Shown piece by piece: positions 1 to 7,503 of a stretch of DNA of 18,349 bases. Within the stretch, counting starts at the first letter, position 1. Every line of letters begins with the position of its first letter. Source of the stretch: Solirubrobacteraceae bacterium (GTDB lineage Bacteria; Actinomycetota; Thermoleophilia; Solirubrobacterales; Solirubrobacteraceae); the NCBI GenBank assembly GCA_024710825.1, contig JANJUA010000166.1, positions 1 to 18,349 on the forward strand, read 5' to 3'. Made by a program: the position numbers and the translations under genes. The notes under the pieces were generated by a model that was not told the origin of the DNA, ran no database searches, and worked only from the letters and a program-made list of their open reading frames with translations.

Positions 1-890
1 ACCTCGCGGCCGGCGGGCCGAACGCTCCCGTCCGGTTCGTCGGCGACGCTCCCGCGCTCGCCAGGGCCTTCGGCGCCGACGCCCTGGCGCCGCGCCTGCG
101 CGGCGCGCGGCTGCACGCCGAGTCGCGCGCGGACGGCTCCGAGGTGCGCCTGGCGCTGCTCGGCCTGGAGGGGGCCGACGCGCTGCCGGACGGCGCGGCG
201 GCCGGCTGGGAGCTGCCGAGCCGGGACACGATCGGCGTCTCCGTGTCGCTGCGCGATCCCGCGGAGCTGCTCGTGGCGGCGACCCCGCTGCCGGGCGCGA
301 CCAGCGCCGGCGGCGGCTACGTCTGGGAGCGGAGGCTCGACCGCGCGCTCGGGATCGACGTGCGCGACGCGCTGCTGGGGCGCATGAGCGCCCTCACGGT
401 CGCGATCGAGGCCGCCTGCCCGCCGCCCGGGCTGCTCGCCTGCCACCCGGCGGTCACGCTCCAGGCGCAGCTTGACGAGCCGCGCCGCTTCGCGCGCGCC
501 CTGCGGCGCGCTTCCTCGCGGCTGCCCGCGCTCTTCGGCGGGCTCGGCTTCGGTCCGCTGCGCGTCACCCGCGACGGCGAAGCGACGGCGCTGGTCACCC
601 GCCAGCGGGAGCAGCCCGTCGCCTACGCGATCCACGGCGCCATCTTCGTCGCGCAGGTCGGGGTCATGCCGCTGCGGGTCGGCCGCACCGAGAGCGCGCC
701 CGACCTGCGCGGACGGATGGCGGTCCGGGGCTCGGGAGCGGTGCTGCGCTCCATCCTGCCGCGCTGGAAGCGGCTCACCCCGGCGCTCGACCGCGTCCTG
801 GCGGCGCTGGGCCGCTTCCAGATCGGCCTATGGGCCGACGGCGCCGACGTCTTCGCATCCCTGAACCACTCGGCCGCCGAAACGACATAG
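1..890 (+). CDS. Unrecognised protein, 3' part of a gene cut by the window edge
   Basis: The reading frame is open from position 3 with no stop before the TAG at 888-890, so the gene begins outside the window. A GTG at 144 is an internal codon, because the sequence before it (NAPVRFVGDAPALARAFG) reads as ordinary protein. About 295 residues are visible. They are Ala/Arg/Leu/Gly-rich with alternating short strands and helices; I see no catalytic motif, membrane segment or HTH. The phrasing (FARALRRA, LTPALDRVLAALGRFQIGLWADGADVFASL) resembles secreted DUF3352-like actinobacterial proteins that report a per-domain 'score', but this is a weak impression and not an assignment. It ends 33 bp before the ABC ATPase gene on the same strand, so it may be the first gene of that operon. 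Confidence 0.75.
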   Translation, partial: LAAGGPNAPVRFVGDAPALARAFGADALAPRLRGARLHAESRADGSEVRLALLGLEGADALPDGAAAGWELPSRDTIGVSVSLRDPAELLVAATPLPGATSAGGGYVWERRLDRALGIDVRDALLGRMSALTVAIEAACPPPGLLACHPAVTLQAQLDEPRRFARALRRASSRLPALFGGLGFGPLRVTRDGEATALVTRQREQPVAYAIHGAIFVAQVGVMPLRVGRTESAPDLRGRMAVRGSGAVLRSILPRWKRLTPALDRVLAALGRFQIGLWADGADVFASLNHSAAETT

Positions 891-923
891 AGCCGCCGTA
901 CCCGACCGGAGGAGAGGATTGAC

Positions 924-1718
924 GTGAGCGCGACGGGCATCAGCGTCCGCGGAGTAGAGATGGTCTTCCACCGCAAGCAGGAGAGCCAGGTGGTGCTGCG
1001 GGACGTGACGCTCGACGTCGCCGCCGGCCGGCTGGTCACGCTCCTGGGCCCGTCGGGCTGCGGCAAGAGCACCCTGCTCAAGATCGTCGGCGGCCTCCTG
1101 GCACCGACGTCGGGCAGCGTCACGATCGGCGGGCGCCCGGCGGAGGAGGCGGTCAAGGCGCGGCAGATCGGCCTGGTCTTCCAACGGCCCGCTCTGCTGC
1201 CGTGGAAGTCCGCGCTGGCCAACGTGTCGTTCCTCAACGAGATCATCGGCGGCCGTGGCGCGAAGGGAGCCGCGCGAACGACGGCCGAGCGCATGCTCGA
1301 CCTCGTCGGCCTCGGCGACGCGGGAACGAAGCTGCCCGAGGAGCTGTCGGGCGGCATGGCGCAGCGCGTCTCGATCGCCCGCGCCCTGGCGCTCGACCCG
1401 GCGATCCTGCTCATGGACGAGCCGTTCGGCGCGCTGGACGCGATCACCCGCGATCGCATGAACTCCTCGCTGCTGGACATCTGGTCGCAGACCGACAAGA
1501 CGATCGTCTTCGTGACGCACTCGATCGCCGAGGCGGTGTTCCTGTCCGACGAGATCCACGTCATGGAGGCGAACCCGGGGCGGATCGTCGAGACGCTGAC
1601 CGTGGAGCTGCCGCGGCCGCGCACGGCCGCCACGCTCGACGACCCACGCTTCGTCGAGTACGAGCGCCATCTGCGCCAGGGTCTCGTCGGCGGTGCGATC
1701 GAGGGGGTGACGGCGTGA
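924..1718 (+). CDS. ABC importer ATPase, NitT/TauT (SsuB/TauB) type
   Basis: This 264-residue protein is the nucleotide-binding subunit of an importer and hydrolyses ATP at the inner face of the membrane. Walker A GPSGCGKST is at residues 42-50, the Q-loop FQRP near 87, the signature LSGGMAQRVSIARAL from 141, Walker B ILLMDE at 161-166, D-loop FGALD just after, and the switch His in VTHS at 199. The Q-loop followed by LLPW is typical of the nitrate/sulfonate/taurine/pyrimidine subfamily. The GTG start at 924 follows a GGAGGAGAGG site about 10 bp upstream. Its TGA overlaps the GTG of the permease (GTGA at 1715-1718), so the two are translationally coupled. The fold and subfamily are clear; the substrate is not. 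Confidence 0.95.
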   Translation: MSATGISVRGVEMVFHRKQESQVVLRDVTLDVAAGRLVTLLGPSGCGKSTLLKIVGGLLAPTSGSVTIGGRPAEEAVKARQIGLVFQRPALLPWKSALANVSFLNEIIGGRGAKGAARTTAERMLDLVGLGDAGTKLPEELSGGMAQRVSIARALALDPAILLMDEPFGALDAITRDRMNSSLLDIWSQTDKTIVFVTHSIAEAVFLSDEIHVMEANPGRIVETLTVELPRPRTAATLDDPRFVEYERHLRQGLVGGAIEGVTA

Positions 1719-2554
1719 GCGCCGACACCATCGCACAGGCCGTGCCGACGACGCGGCGGCGGCGCCCATGGGCCGCGCTCGGGCGCGGGCTCGGCGGAAT
1801 CTGGCCGAGCGCGCTTCTGGCCACGCTGGCCGTGGTCGCCTGGGAGATCGTCGTCGACGTCTTCGACGTCTCTCACTTCGTCATCGCCAAGCCGAGCGAG
1901 ATCGCGGAGGAGCTCGTCGACAAGCGCGAGCTGCTGCTCGACGCCCTGTGGATCACGACCGAGGAGATCGTGTACGGCTTCGCGCTCAGCGCGGTCATCG
2001 GCGTCCTGCTCGCGCTCGTCGTCGCCCGCTTCCGCTGGGTCGACCGGGCCCTGTACCCGCTCATCGTGCTGTTCCAGAACGTGCCCAAGGTCGCCCTGGC
2101 GCCGATCTTCATCCTCTGGTTCGGCTACGGGCTGACGCCGAAGCTGCTGCTCGTCGTCGTGATCGCGTTCTTCCCGATCACGCTCAACATGCGCGTCGGG
2201 CTGCAGGCCGTCGACGGCGACCTGCTGCTGCTCATGCGCTCCGTCGGAGCGTCCCGCGGCCAGATCCTGCGGCGCATCCAGATCCCGACCGCGCTGCCGT
2301 ACCTGTTCGCCGGCATGCGCATCGCGATCACCTTCTGCGTCATCGGCGCGGTGGTCGCCGAGTTCGCCGGGGCGTCCGAGGGGCTGGGCTACCTGATCCA
2401 GTACGGCTCGACCCAGCTCGACACCCCGCTCGTGTTCTCGGGGCTCACGGTCATCTCGATCCTCGGGCTCGCCCTCTACTACGCGATGTCGGCGCTCGAG
2501 TGGCTCGTCGCCCGTCGCTTCCCGCTTCCCAACGCCGGTCAGGCCCAAGCCTGA
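1715..2554 (+). CDS. ABC importer permease, NitT/TauT (SsuC/TauC) type
   Basis: This 279-residue inner-membrane subunit would form the translocation channel. About six hydrophobic helices are visible, near residues 30-50, 83-103, 112-132, 138-157, 203-225 and 246-268. The cytoplasmic EAA coupling loop is in the stretch MRSVGASRGQILRRIQIPTALP (about 183-205), followed by the family phrase GAVVAEFAGASEGLGYLI. I chose the GTG at 1715: it overlaps the ATPase stop, has GAGGGGG just upstream, and gives the usual family length. An upstream open frame in the same phase is only read-through of the ATPase gene. The following receptor gene starts 39 bp after its stop. Confidence 0.94.
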   Translation: MSADTIAQAVPTTRRRRPWAALGRGLGGIWPSALLATLAVVAWEIVVDVFDVSHFVIAKPSEIAEELVDKRELLLDALWITTEEIVYGFALSAVIGVLLALVVARFRWVDRALYPLIVLFQNVPKVALAPIFILWFGYGLTPKLLLVVVIAFFPITLNMRVGLQAVDGDLLLLMRSVGASRGQILRRIQIPTALPYLFAGMRIAITFCVIGAVVAEFAGASEGLGYLIQYGSTQLDTPLVFSGLTVISILGLALYYAMSALEWLVARRFPLPNAGQAQA

Positions 2555-2593
2555 ACGGCAGCTCCGAGTCCCCCAAGAGGAGGTCGCACCACC

Positions 2594-3667
2594 ATGTCCC
2601 ATCTCGCACGACTGCTCGCCCTGGCGGCGGCATTCGCGCTGCTCGTGCTCGCCGGCTGCGGCGGCGAGGACGACGCCACCGAGTCCACCACGGCGGGCGG
2701 CACCGCTGCCGCTGCCGCCGCCGACGAGCCGAAGGACACCGTCAAGGTCCAGCTCGACTACCAGATCCGCGGCAACCACGGGATGTTCTTCGTGGCCGAG
2801 GAGCAGGGCTTCTTCGCGGAGGAGGGCATCGAGGTCGAGGACATCCGGATCGGCACCGGATCCGCGGACGCGATGCGCATCGTCGGTGACGGCCAGGCCG
2901 ACTTCGGGTTCGGCGACCTGCCGACGCTCGTCACCGCCCGCTCTCAGGGCGTCCCGGTCGTCGCCCTCGCGGCGGTCAACCAGCTGACCCCACTCGGCAT
3001 GTGCGCCAAGAACGACAAGCACCAGCTCAACTCCCCGGAGGACCTCAAGGGACTGACGTTCGGCGCCCACACGGCCGGGTCCACCTACATCTTCTACAAG
3101 GCCCTGCTCGCCGCCAACGGCATCGACCGGTCCGAGATCACGGAGCGTACGGTGACGCCGCCGTACGAGAACTTCCTGCTGCAGGATCGCGTCGACTTCG
3201 TGCCCTGCTACATCGACGCCGAGGTGCCTGAGCTGGAGGCCCATGCAGGAGGCCCGGGATCCCTGTCGATCCTGCCGGGCGCCGAGAACGGCTACGACGT
3301 GTACGGCTCGGGGCTGTTCACCAACCAGGAGCTCGTCGACGGGGACCCCGATCTCGTCCAGCGCTTCGTCAACGCGTACCTGAAGGCGTTCGCGTACGTC
3401 GTCGAGCACCCGGCCGAGACCGCGCAGCTGCTGGCGGAGTCCTCCCCCGAGCTCGAGGACAAGAAGGACGTCTTCCAGGCGCAGCTTCAGGCGGACATCG
3501 ACCACACCTTCACGAGCGAGAGCACGGAGGAGCACGGGCTCGGGGCCATGGATCGCGAGAAGTGGGAGAACACGATCACCACGCTCGCCGACCAGAAGGT
3601 CATCGAGACCTCGCCCGAGGTCGACACCGTCTACAGCGAGGAGTTCGTCTCCAACGCGCAGGGGTAG
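2594..3667 (+). CDS. Substrate-binding lipoprotein, NMT1/THI5-like
   Basis: This 357-residue protein is the external receptor of the transporter. It begins with a lipoprotein signal whose lipobox LAGC places the lipidated Cys at residue 22, followed by a Glu/Asp/Thr/Ala-rich linker to about residue 50. The mature part carries the NMT1/THI5-type opening (QLDYQIRGNHGMFFVAEEQGFF), the GSADAMRIVGDGQADFGFGD loop and the hinge phrase SPEDLKGLTFG. GAGGAGGT at 2577-2584 lies 9 bp before the ATG and fixes the start. Proteins of this superfamily bind pyrimidine precursors, riboflavin, nitrate or sulfonates. The GNH motif near the N terminus leans toward the pyrimidine/flavin branch, while the converging sulfite reductase genes lean toward sulfonates. 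I cannot decide between them; no ssuD, tauD or thi gene is present. Confidence 0.92.
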   Translation: MSHLARLLALAAAFALLVLAGCGGEDDATESTTAGGTAAAAAADEPKDTVKVQLDYQIRGNHGMFFVAEEQGFFAEEGIEVEDIRIGTGSADAMRIVGDGQADFGFGDLPTLVTARSQGVPVVALAAVNQLTPLGMCAKNDKHQLNSPEDLKGLTFGAHTAGSTYIFYKALLAANGIDRSEITERTVTPPYENFLLQDRVDFVPCYIDAEVPELEAHAGGPGSLSILPGAENGYDVYGSGLFTNQELVDGDPDLVQRFVNAYLKAFAYVVEHPAETAQLLAESSPELEDKKDVFQAQLQADIDHTFTSESTEEHGLGAMDREKWENTITTLADQKVIETSPEVDTVYSEEFVSNAQG

Positions 3668-3675
3668 CTCGTCAC

Positions 3676-3721
3676 GCCGGCGGCGAAGTCGTCCCCGGGG
3701 GGCGACGGCGTCGCCGCCGGC
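3676..3721. terminator. Candidate bidirectional hairpin terminator between convergent units
   Basis: GCCGGCGGCGA at 3676-3686 is the exact reverse complement of TCGCCGCCGGC at 3711-3721, giving an 11-bp all-matched stem around a 24-nt loop. The loop itself contains a smaller stem (GTCG / CGAC around a C4G4 core). It sits between the stop of the receptor gene (3667) and the converging stop of cysI (3742). There is no T-tract on either side, so an intrinsic terminator in the strict sense is unproven; the position and symmetry are the argument. Confidence 0.6.
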
Positions 3722-3741
3722 CACCCGAGCGCTCGCGGACT

Positions 3742-5472
3742 TCAGTCGTTGAAGAAGCGCCCTTCGGTCACCTCGGCGACGTAGCCGGCGCGGATCGCGA
3801 AGTCGCCGAAGCGCTCGCCCGGCTCTCGCTCCCGCGCGTAGTGGCCCAGCGTCGCGTCGAGCGCCTCGAGGATCTCGGGCTCGCCGACGTTCTCGAGGTA
3901 CATCTTGTTCAGCCGCTGGCCGTGGAAGCCACCGCCGAGGTAGAGGTTGTACTTGCCGGGCGCGCGTCCGGTCAGGCCGATCTCGGAGATGTAGGGCCGC
4001 GCGCAGCCGTTGGGGCAGCCGGTCATGCGGATGGTGATCGGCTCCTCCTTGAGGCCGTGGGCGTCGAGGAGCGTCTCGATCTTCGTCACCAGGTCGGGCA
4101 GGTAGCGCTCGCTCTCCGCCATCGCCAGGCCGCAGGTCGGCAGCGCGACGCAGGCCATCGAGTTGCGTCGCAGGGCGCTGCGGCGCTCGAGCGCGTCGAG
4201 GCCGTGCTCGGCCATCAGCTTCTCGATGGCGGGGCGGTCGCCGGGCTCGATGTCCGACAGGATGAGGTTCTGGTTCGGCGTGATCCGGAACGTGCCCTTG
4301 TGCACCTCGGCGATCGCGCGCAGCCCGTCCATCATCGGATGCTCGGGCGTGTTGATGACGCGGCCGTTCTGGATGAACAGCGTGCAGTGCTCGCGGCCGT
4401 CCTCGCCGGTGCTCCAGCCGAGCGGATCGCCGTTGGAGGTCAGCTCGTAGGGCTCCGCCGGCGCCAGGGGGAACCCGAGCCGCCGCTCGATCTCCTCCGT
4501 GATCCAGTCGAGCCCCTTGTCGTCGATCGTGTACTTGAAGCGCGCGTGCGCGCGGTCGACGCGATCGCCGTAGTCGCGCTGCACGGACATCACCGCGTCG
4601 ATCGTCTCGATCAGCCGGTCGGCGGGCACATAGCCGATCACGCTGGCCAGGCGCGGGTAGGTCTTCGGCGCCTGGTCGGTGCGGCCCAGCCCGCCGCCGA
4701 TCGCGACGTTGAAGCCCTGAAGCTCGCCGTCGCGGGCGATGGCGATGAAGCCGAGGTCCTGGCTGTAGACGTCGATGTCGTTGCTCGGCGGGATCGCGAA
4801 GCCGATCTTGAACTTCCGCGGCAGGTAGGTGCGCCCGTAGAAGGGCTCCTCGGGGCCCTTGGTGGGCCGCCGCTCGGCGCCGTACCAGATCTCGTCGTAG
4901 GCGCCCGTCTTGTGCGTGGCGTGGTCGCTCGCCCGGACGGCCAGCGCGTGCACCTGGGCGTGCAGTCGCGACAGGTTCGGGTTGACCGTGCACATCACGC
5001 CGCGGGTGTCGTCGCCGCAGGCCGCCTTCGTGTCGAGCAGCACCTCGCGCATGCCCCGGATGACCGTGCGCAGGTCGTGCTTCATGATGTGGTGCAGCTG
5101 GAACGTCTGGCGTGTCGTCAGGCGCAGGGTGTCACCCGCGTAGGCGCGCCCGAGCTCGTCGAGCTTGAGCCACTGGCTGGGGCTGCACACGCCGCCGGGC
5201 AGGCGGACGCGGGCCATGAAGGTGAAGGCCGGCTCGAGCTTCTGGCGGCGGCGCTCGTCGCGGATGTCGCGGTCGTCCTGCTGGTAGATGCCGAAGAACT
5301 TGATGAGCTTGGCGTCGTCGGCCGCCACCGCCGCGGTCACCTCGTCGACGAGGCTCTCCTTGATCGTGCCGCGCAGCTGGTCGCTGTCGGCCTTCAGGGT
5401 CTCGTCGGCGCCGAGCTGGTCGAGCGGCTGGGAGAGGTCCCGGCTGCGATCGGGCTGGGTGTTCGTGGTCAT
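3742..5472 (-). CDS. cysI: Sulfite reductase (NADPH) hemoprotein beta-subunit
   Basis: This 576-residue enzyme reduces sulfite to sulfide with six electrons at a coupled siroheme/[4Fe-4S] centre. The cluster cysteines are C441 and C447 (CVALPTC) and C486 and C490 (TGCPNGC). Their spacing of 6, 39 and 4 is the same as in the E. coli enzyme. The anion/siroheme-binding basic residues appear in ARVRLPGG, LTTRQTFQLH and YLPRKFKIGF. The protein is colinear with E. coli CysI (570 residues) from LIKFFGIYQQDDRD to the C terminus (GERFGDFAIRAGY). The ATG at 5472 follows the cysJ stop by 8 bp with a weak GAGG site, so it is the second gene of a cysJI operon. Nitrite reductases and ferredoxin-type SirA are related, but the adjacent flavoprotein makes the NADPH form nearly certain. 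Confidence 0.97.
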   Translation of the reverse strand: MTTNTQPDRSRDLSQPLDQLGADETLKADSDQLRGTIKESLVDEVTAAVAADDAKLIKFFGIYQQDDRDIRDERRRQKLEPAFTFMARVRLPGGVCSPSQWLKLDELGRAYAGDTLRLTTRQTFQLHHIMKHDLRTVIRGMREVLLDTKAACGDDTRGVMCTVNPNLSRLHAQVHALAVRASDHATHKTGAYDEIWYGAERRPTKGPEEPFYGRTYLPRKFKIGFAIPPSNDIDVYSQDLGFIAIARDGELQGFNVAIGGGLGRTDQAPKTYPRLASVIGYVPADRLIETIDAVMSVQRDYGDRVDRAHARFKYTIDDKGLDWITEEIERRLGFPLAPAEPYELTSNGDPLGWSTGEDGREHCTLFIQNGRVINTPEHPMMDGLRAIAEVHKGTFRITPNQNLILSDIEPGDRPAIEKLMAEHGLDALERRSALRRNSMACVALPTCGLAMAESERYLPDLVTKIETLLDAHGLKEEPITIRMTGCPNGCARPYISEIGLTGRAPGKYNLYLGGGFHGQRLNKMYLENVGEPEILEALDATLGHYAREREPGERFGDFAIRAGYVAEVTEGRFFND

Positions 5473-5480
5473 CGGTTGCC

Positions 5481-7328
5481 TCAGTACACGTCGAGTCGGT
5501 AGCGCCGGTCGCGCTTGAGCGCCGCGAGGTACTCGTCCGCGCCGTCGCGGTCCAGGCCGCCGTGCTCGGCCACGACGTCGACGAGCGCGGTGTGGACGTC
5601 GGGCGCCATGTTCGCGGCGTCCCCGCACACGTAGAGCCACGCGCCGTCCTCCAGCCATGCGTAGACGTCGCGGCCCGCCCGGCGCAGCCGGTCCTGCACG
5701 TACGTCTTGGGGGAGGCGTCGCGCGAGAACGCGAGGTCGAGGCGGGTCAGCGCGCCGCCCTTGAGCAGGTCCTGCCACTCGACCTGGTAGAGGAAGTCGC
5801 TGCGGAAGTTGCGCTCCCCGAAGAACAGCCAGGAGCGGCCGCCGGTGCCGCACGCCTCGCGCTCGTGCATGAACGAGCGGTACGGGGCGACGCCGGTCCC
5901 GGCCCCGATCATGATGATCGGGGAGTCGTCGTCGGGCAGGTGGAAGTGGTCGTTGGACTGGACGTACACTCCGACCGTGGCGTCCTCGTCGGTCAGCGCG
6001 GCGAGGTGGCCGGAGGCGACCCCGGTGCACGCGCGGTCGTGCAGCGCGTAGCGGACGGTGCTCACGGTGAGGTGCACCTCGTCCGGCGCCGCCGCGAGGC
6101 TGGAGGCGATCGAGTACAGGCGCGGCTGGAGCGGCCGCAGGCCCGTGGCGAACCGCTCCGCCTCGAGCCCCGGCACCGGGAAGCGGGAGACGATGTCGAT
6201 GACGTGATGGCCGTGCAGGAAGGCGGTGCGGGCCTTCGCCTGGTCGGGCGCGCACAGCGCCCGCAGCTCGGCTGAGTCGGTGAGCTCGCACCAGAGGTCG
6301 AGGAAGCGCGGGGTCGCGGCGGTGATCTCGAGCGTGGCGCCCAGGGCCTCGCCCAGGGTCGTCGTCTCCTTCTTGACCGTCACCGGCGCGTCGGCGGACA
6401 GACCCGTGCGCTCCAGGAGCGCCTCGACGAGCGCGGGGTCGTTGCGCGGCACGACGCCCAGCACGTCGCCCGGCCGGTAGTCCAGGCCAGAGCCCTCGAG
6501 CGAGAGCTCGACGTGGCGGGTCTCCTTGGTCGAGCCGCGGCCGGTGATGACCGTGTTCTCGAGAACCGCGGCCCGGAAGGGGTTGCGCTTGTCGAACGCC
6601 GGGTGCGGGGCGGCCCCGTTGGTGGCGGTGGGGGCGGACACCGCGACGGCGGGGGGCTGCTCGGGGGGCGCGAGCCGGCCGACCACGTCGGCGATCCAGA
6701 CGGCGGCGTCATCCTCGAAGTCGACGTCGCAGTCGACGCGGTCGCACAGGCGCTGCGCGCCCAGCTCCGCGAGCCGATCGTCGACCCGCTTGCCGGCGAG
6801 GCAGTACTGCTCGTAGGTCGAGTCGCCGAGCGCCAGGACGGCGAAGCGCACGTCCGGCAGCTTGGGCGCCTTGCGGCCCTCGAGGAACTCGAAGAAGCCG
6901 ATCGCGGTGTCCGGCGGGTCGCCTTCGCCGTGGGTGCTGGTGACGACGAGCAGGTCCTGCTCGTCACGCAGCGCCCGCGGCTTGTAGTCGGCCATGTCGA
7001 CCACACGCGCCTCGGTGCCCTTGGCGCGCACTGCGTCGGCGAGCTGGGCGGCCAGGTCCTTGCTGTTGGTCGTCTCGGTGCCGAACAGGATCGTCACCGT
7101 CCGGGTCGACTGCGCTGCCGGGATCGCCGCGGTCCCCGTCGGCGCGAGCGCGGGCGCCCCGGCCGCGGGGGCCGTGGCGAGCACCCCCGCGCGCGCCTGA
7201 TGGCTCAGGCCGGCGAAGTAGCCGCTGAGCCAGATCGCCTGCTCGTCGGTGAGCGAGGTCGCGAGCCGGGTGATCTGCTCGGACTGGTCGGCGGTGAGGA
7301 TCGCGCTGGGCAGTTGCATCATCGTCAT
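5481..7328 (-). CDS. cysJ: Sulfite reductase (NADPH) flavoprotein alpha-subunit
   Basis: This 615-residue diflavin reductase passes electrons from NADPH through FAD and FMN to CysI. In order: an N-terminal segment (PSAILTADQSEQITRL, WLSGYFAG) matching the E. coli N terminus; a flavodoxin FMN domain (about 76-220) with TETTN, STHGEGDPP and LALGDSTYEQYC; a Pro/Ala linker; the FAD domain with RLYSIASS at 403-410; the NADPH site GAGTGVAPYRSF from 475; YVCGD at 566-570; and the typical C-terminal DVY. I chose the ATG at 7328 because MTMMQLPSAIL lines up with the E. coli start (599 residues). There is no good ribosome site there, so ATGs at 7322 or 7319 remain possible. A 175-bp divergent control region lies upstream. 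Confidence 0.96.
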   Translation of the reverse strand: MTMMQLPSAILTADQSEQITRLATSLTDEQAIWLSGYFAGLSHQARAGVLATAPAAGAPALAPTGTAAIPAAQSTRTVTILFGTETTNSKDLAAQLADAVRAKGTEARVVDMADYKPRALRDEQDLLVVTSTHGEGDPPDTAIGFFEFLEGRKAPKLPDVRFAVLALGDSTYEQYCLAGKRVDDRLAELGAQRLCDRVDCDVDFEDDAAVWIADVVGRLAPPEQPPAVAVSAPTATNGAAPHPAFDKRNPFRAAVLENTVITGRGSTKETRHVELSLEGSGLDYRPGDVLGVVPRNDPALVEALLERTGLSADAPVTVKKETTTLGEALGATLEITAATPRFLDLWCELTDSAELRALCAPDQAKARTAFLHGHHVIDIVSRFPVPGLEAERFATGLRPLQPRLYSIASSLAAAPDEVHLTVSTVRYALHDRACTGVASGHLAALTDEDATVGVYVQSNDHFHLPDDDSPIIMIGAGTGVAPYRSFMHEREACGTGGRSWLFFGERNFRSDFLYQVEWQDLLKGGALTRLDLAFSRDASPKTYVQDRLRRAGRDVYAWLEDGAWLYVCGDAANMAPDVHTALVDVVAEHGGLDRDGADEYLAALKRDRRYRLDVY

Positions 7329-7394
7329 GGCGAAGGCTCGGCGGTGGGAGTTGCAGCGCACCGAGGCAGCGCGCTCCGCGGGCATGGTACCGGC

Positions 7395-7430
7395 TATTTG
7401 CCCGAAATGGGATCTGCTTTCGGGACAATA
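7395..7430. promoter_or_regulatory. 13-bp inverted repeat, probable operator for cysJI and/or the divergent gene
   Basis: TATTTGCCCGAAA at 7395-7407 and TTTCGGGACAATA at 7418-7430 are inverted copies matching at 11 of 13 positions. The inner seven bases match perfectly and the spacer is 10 bp. The block is notably AT-rich against its surroundings and lies between divergent genes, 67-102 bp upstream of the cysJ ATG and 74-109 bp upstream of the ATG at 7504. The size and symmetry fit a dimeric regulator. The regulator is not identified; a sulfur-responsive LysR or Rrf2 type protein is a guess from the target. Confidence 0.6.
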
Positions 7431-7490
7431 TCGTCCGACGGGGGTTCGGACACTGGGAATTCGCCCGGTGCGCGACCCGTGTGGGCTGCC

Positions 7491-7496
7491 TAGGAT
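7491..7496 (+). promoter_or_regulatory. Candidate -10 element, leaderless start
   Basis: TAGGAT ends 7 bp before the ATG at 7504 and no Shine-Dalgarno sequence lies between them. Transcription would therefore start at or next to the A of the start codon. No convincing -35 is seen. The same spacing recurs at three other genes here. Confidence 0.45.
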
Positions 7497-7503
7497 CGCC
7501 GCC

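Noticed and set aside
623..4993. A 1456-codon open frame on the minus strand across the ABC transporter and cysI
   Set aside because: It is an antisense shadow caused by high GC at third codon positions. Its translation is Arg/Asp/Gly-rich with no recognisable motif, and it covers several genes with clear families.
3562..5502. A 646-codon plus-strand frame antisense to cysI
   Set aside because: Low-complexity shadow of a strongly conserved gene.
7329..7394. A sulfur-type riboswitch (SAM) in the cysJ leader
   Set aside because: I could not find the conserved helices or junction sequences of a SAM riboswitch in this short leader.
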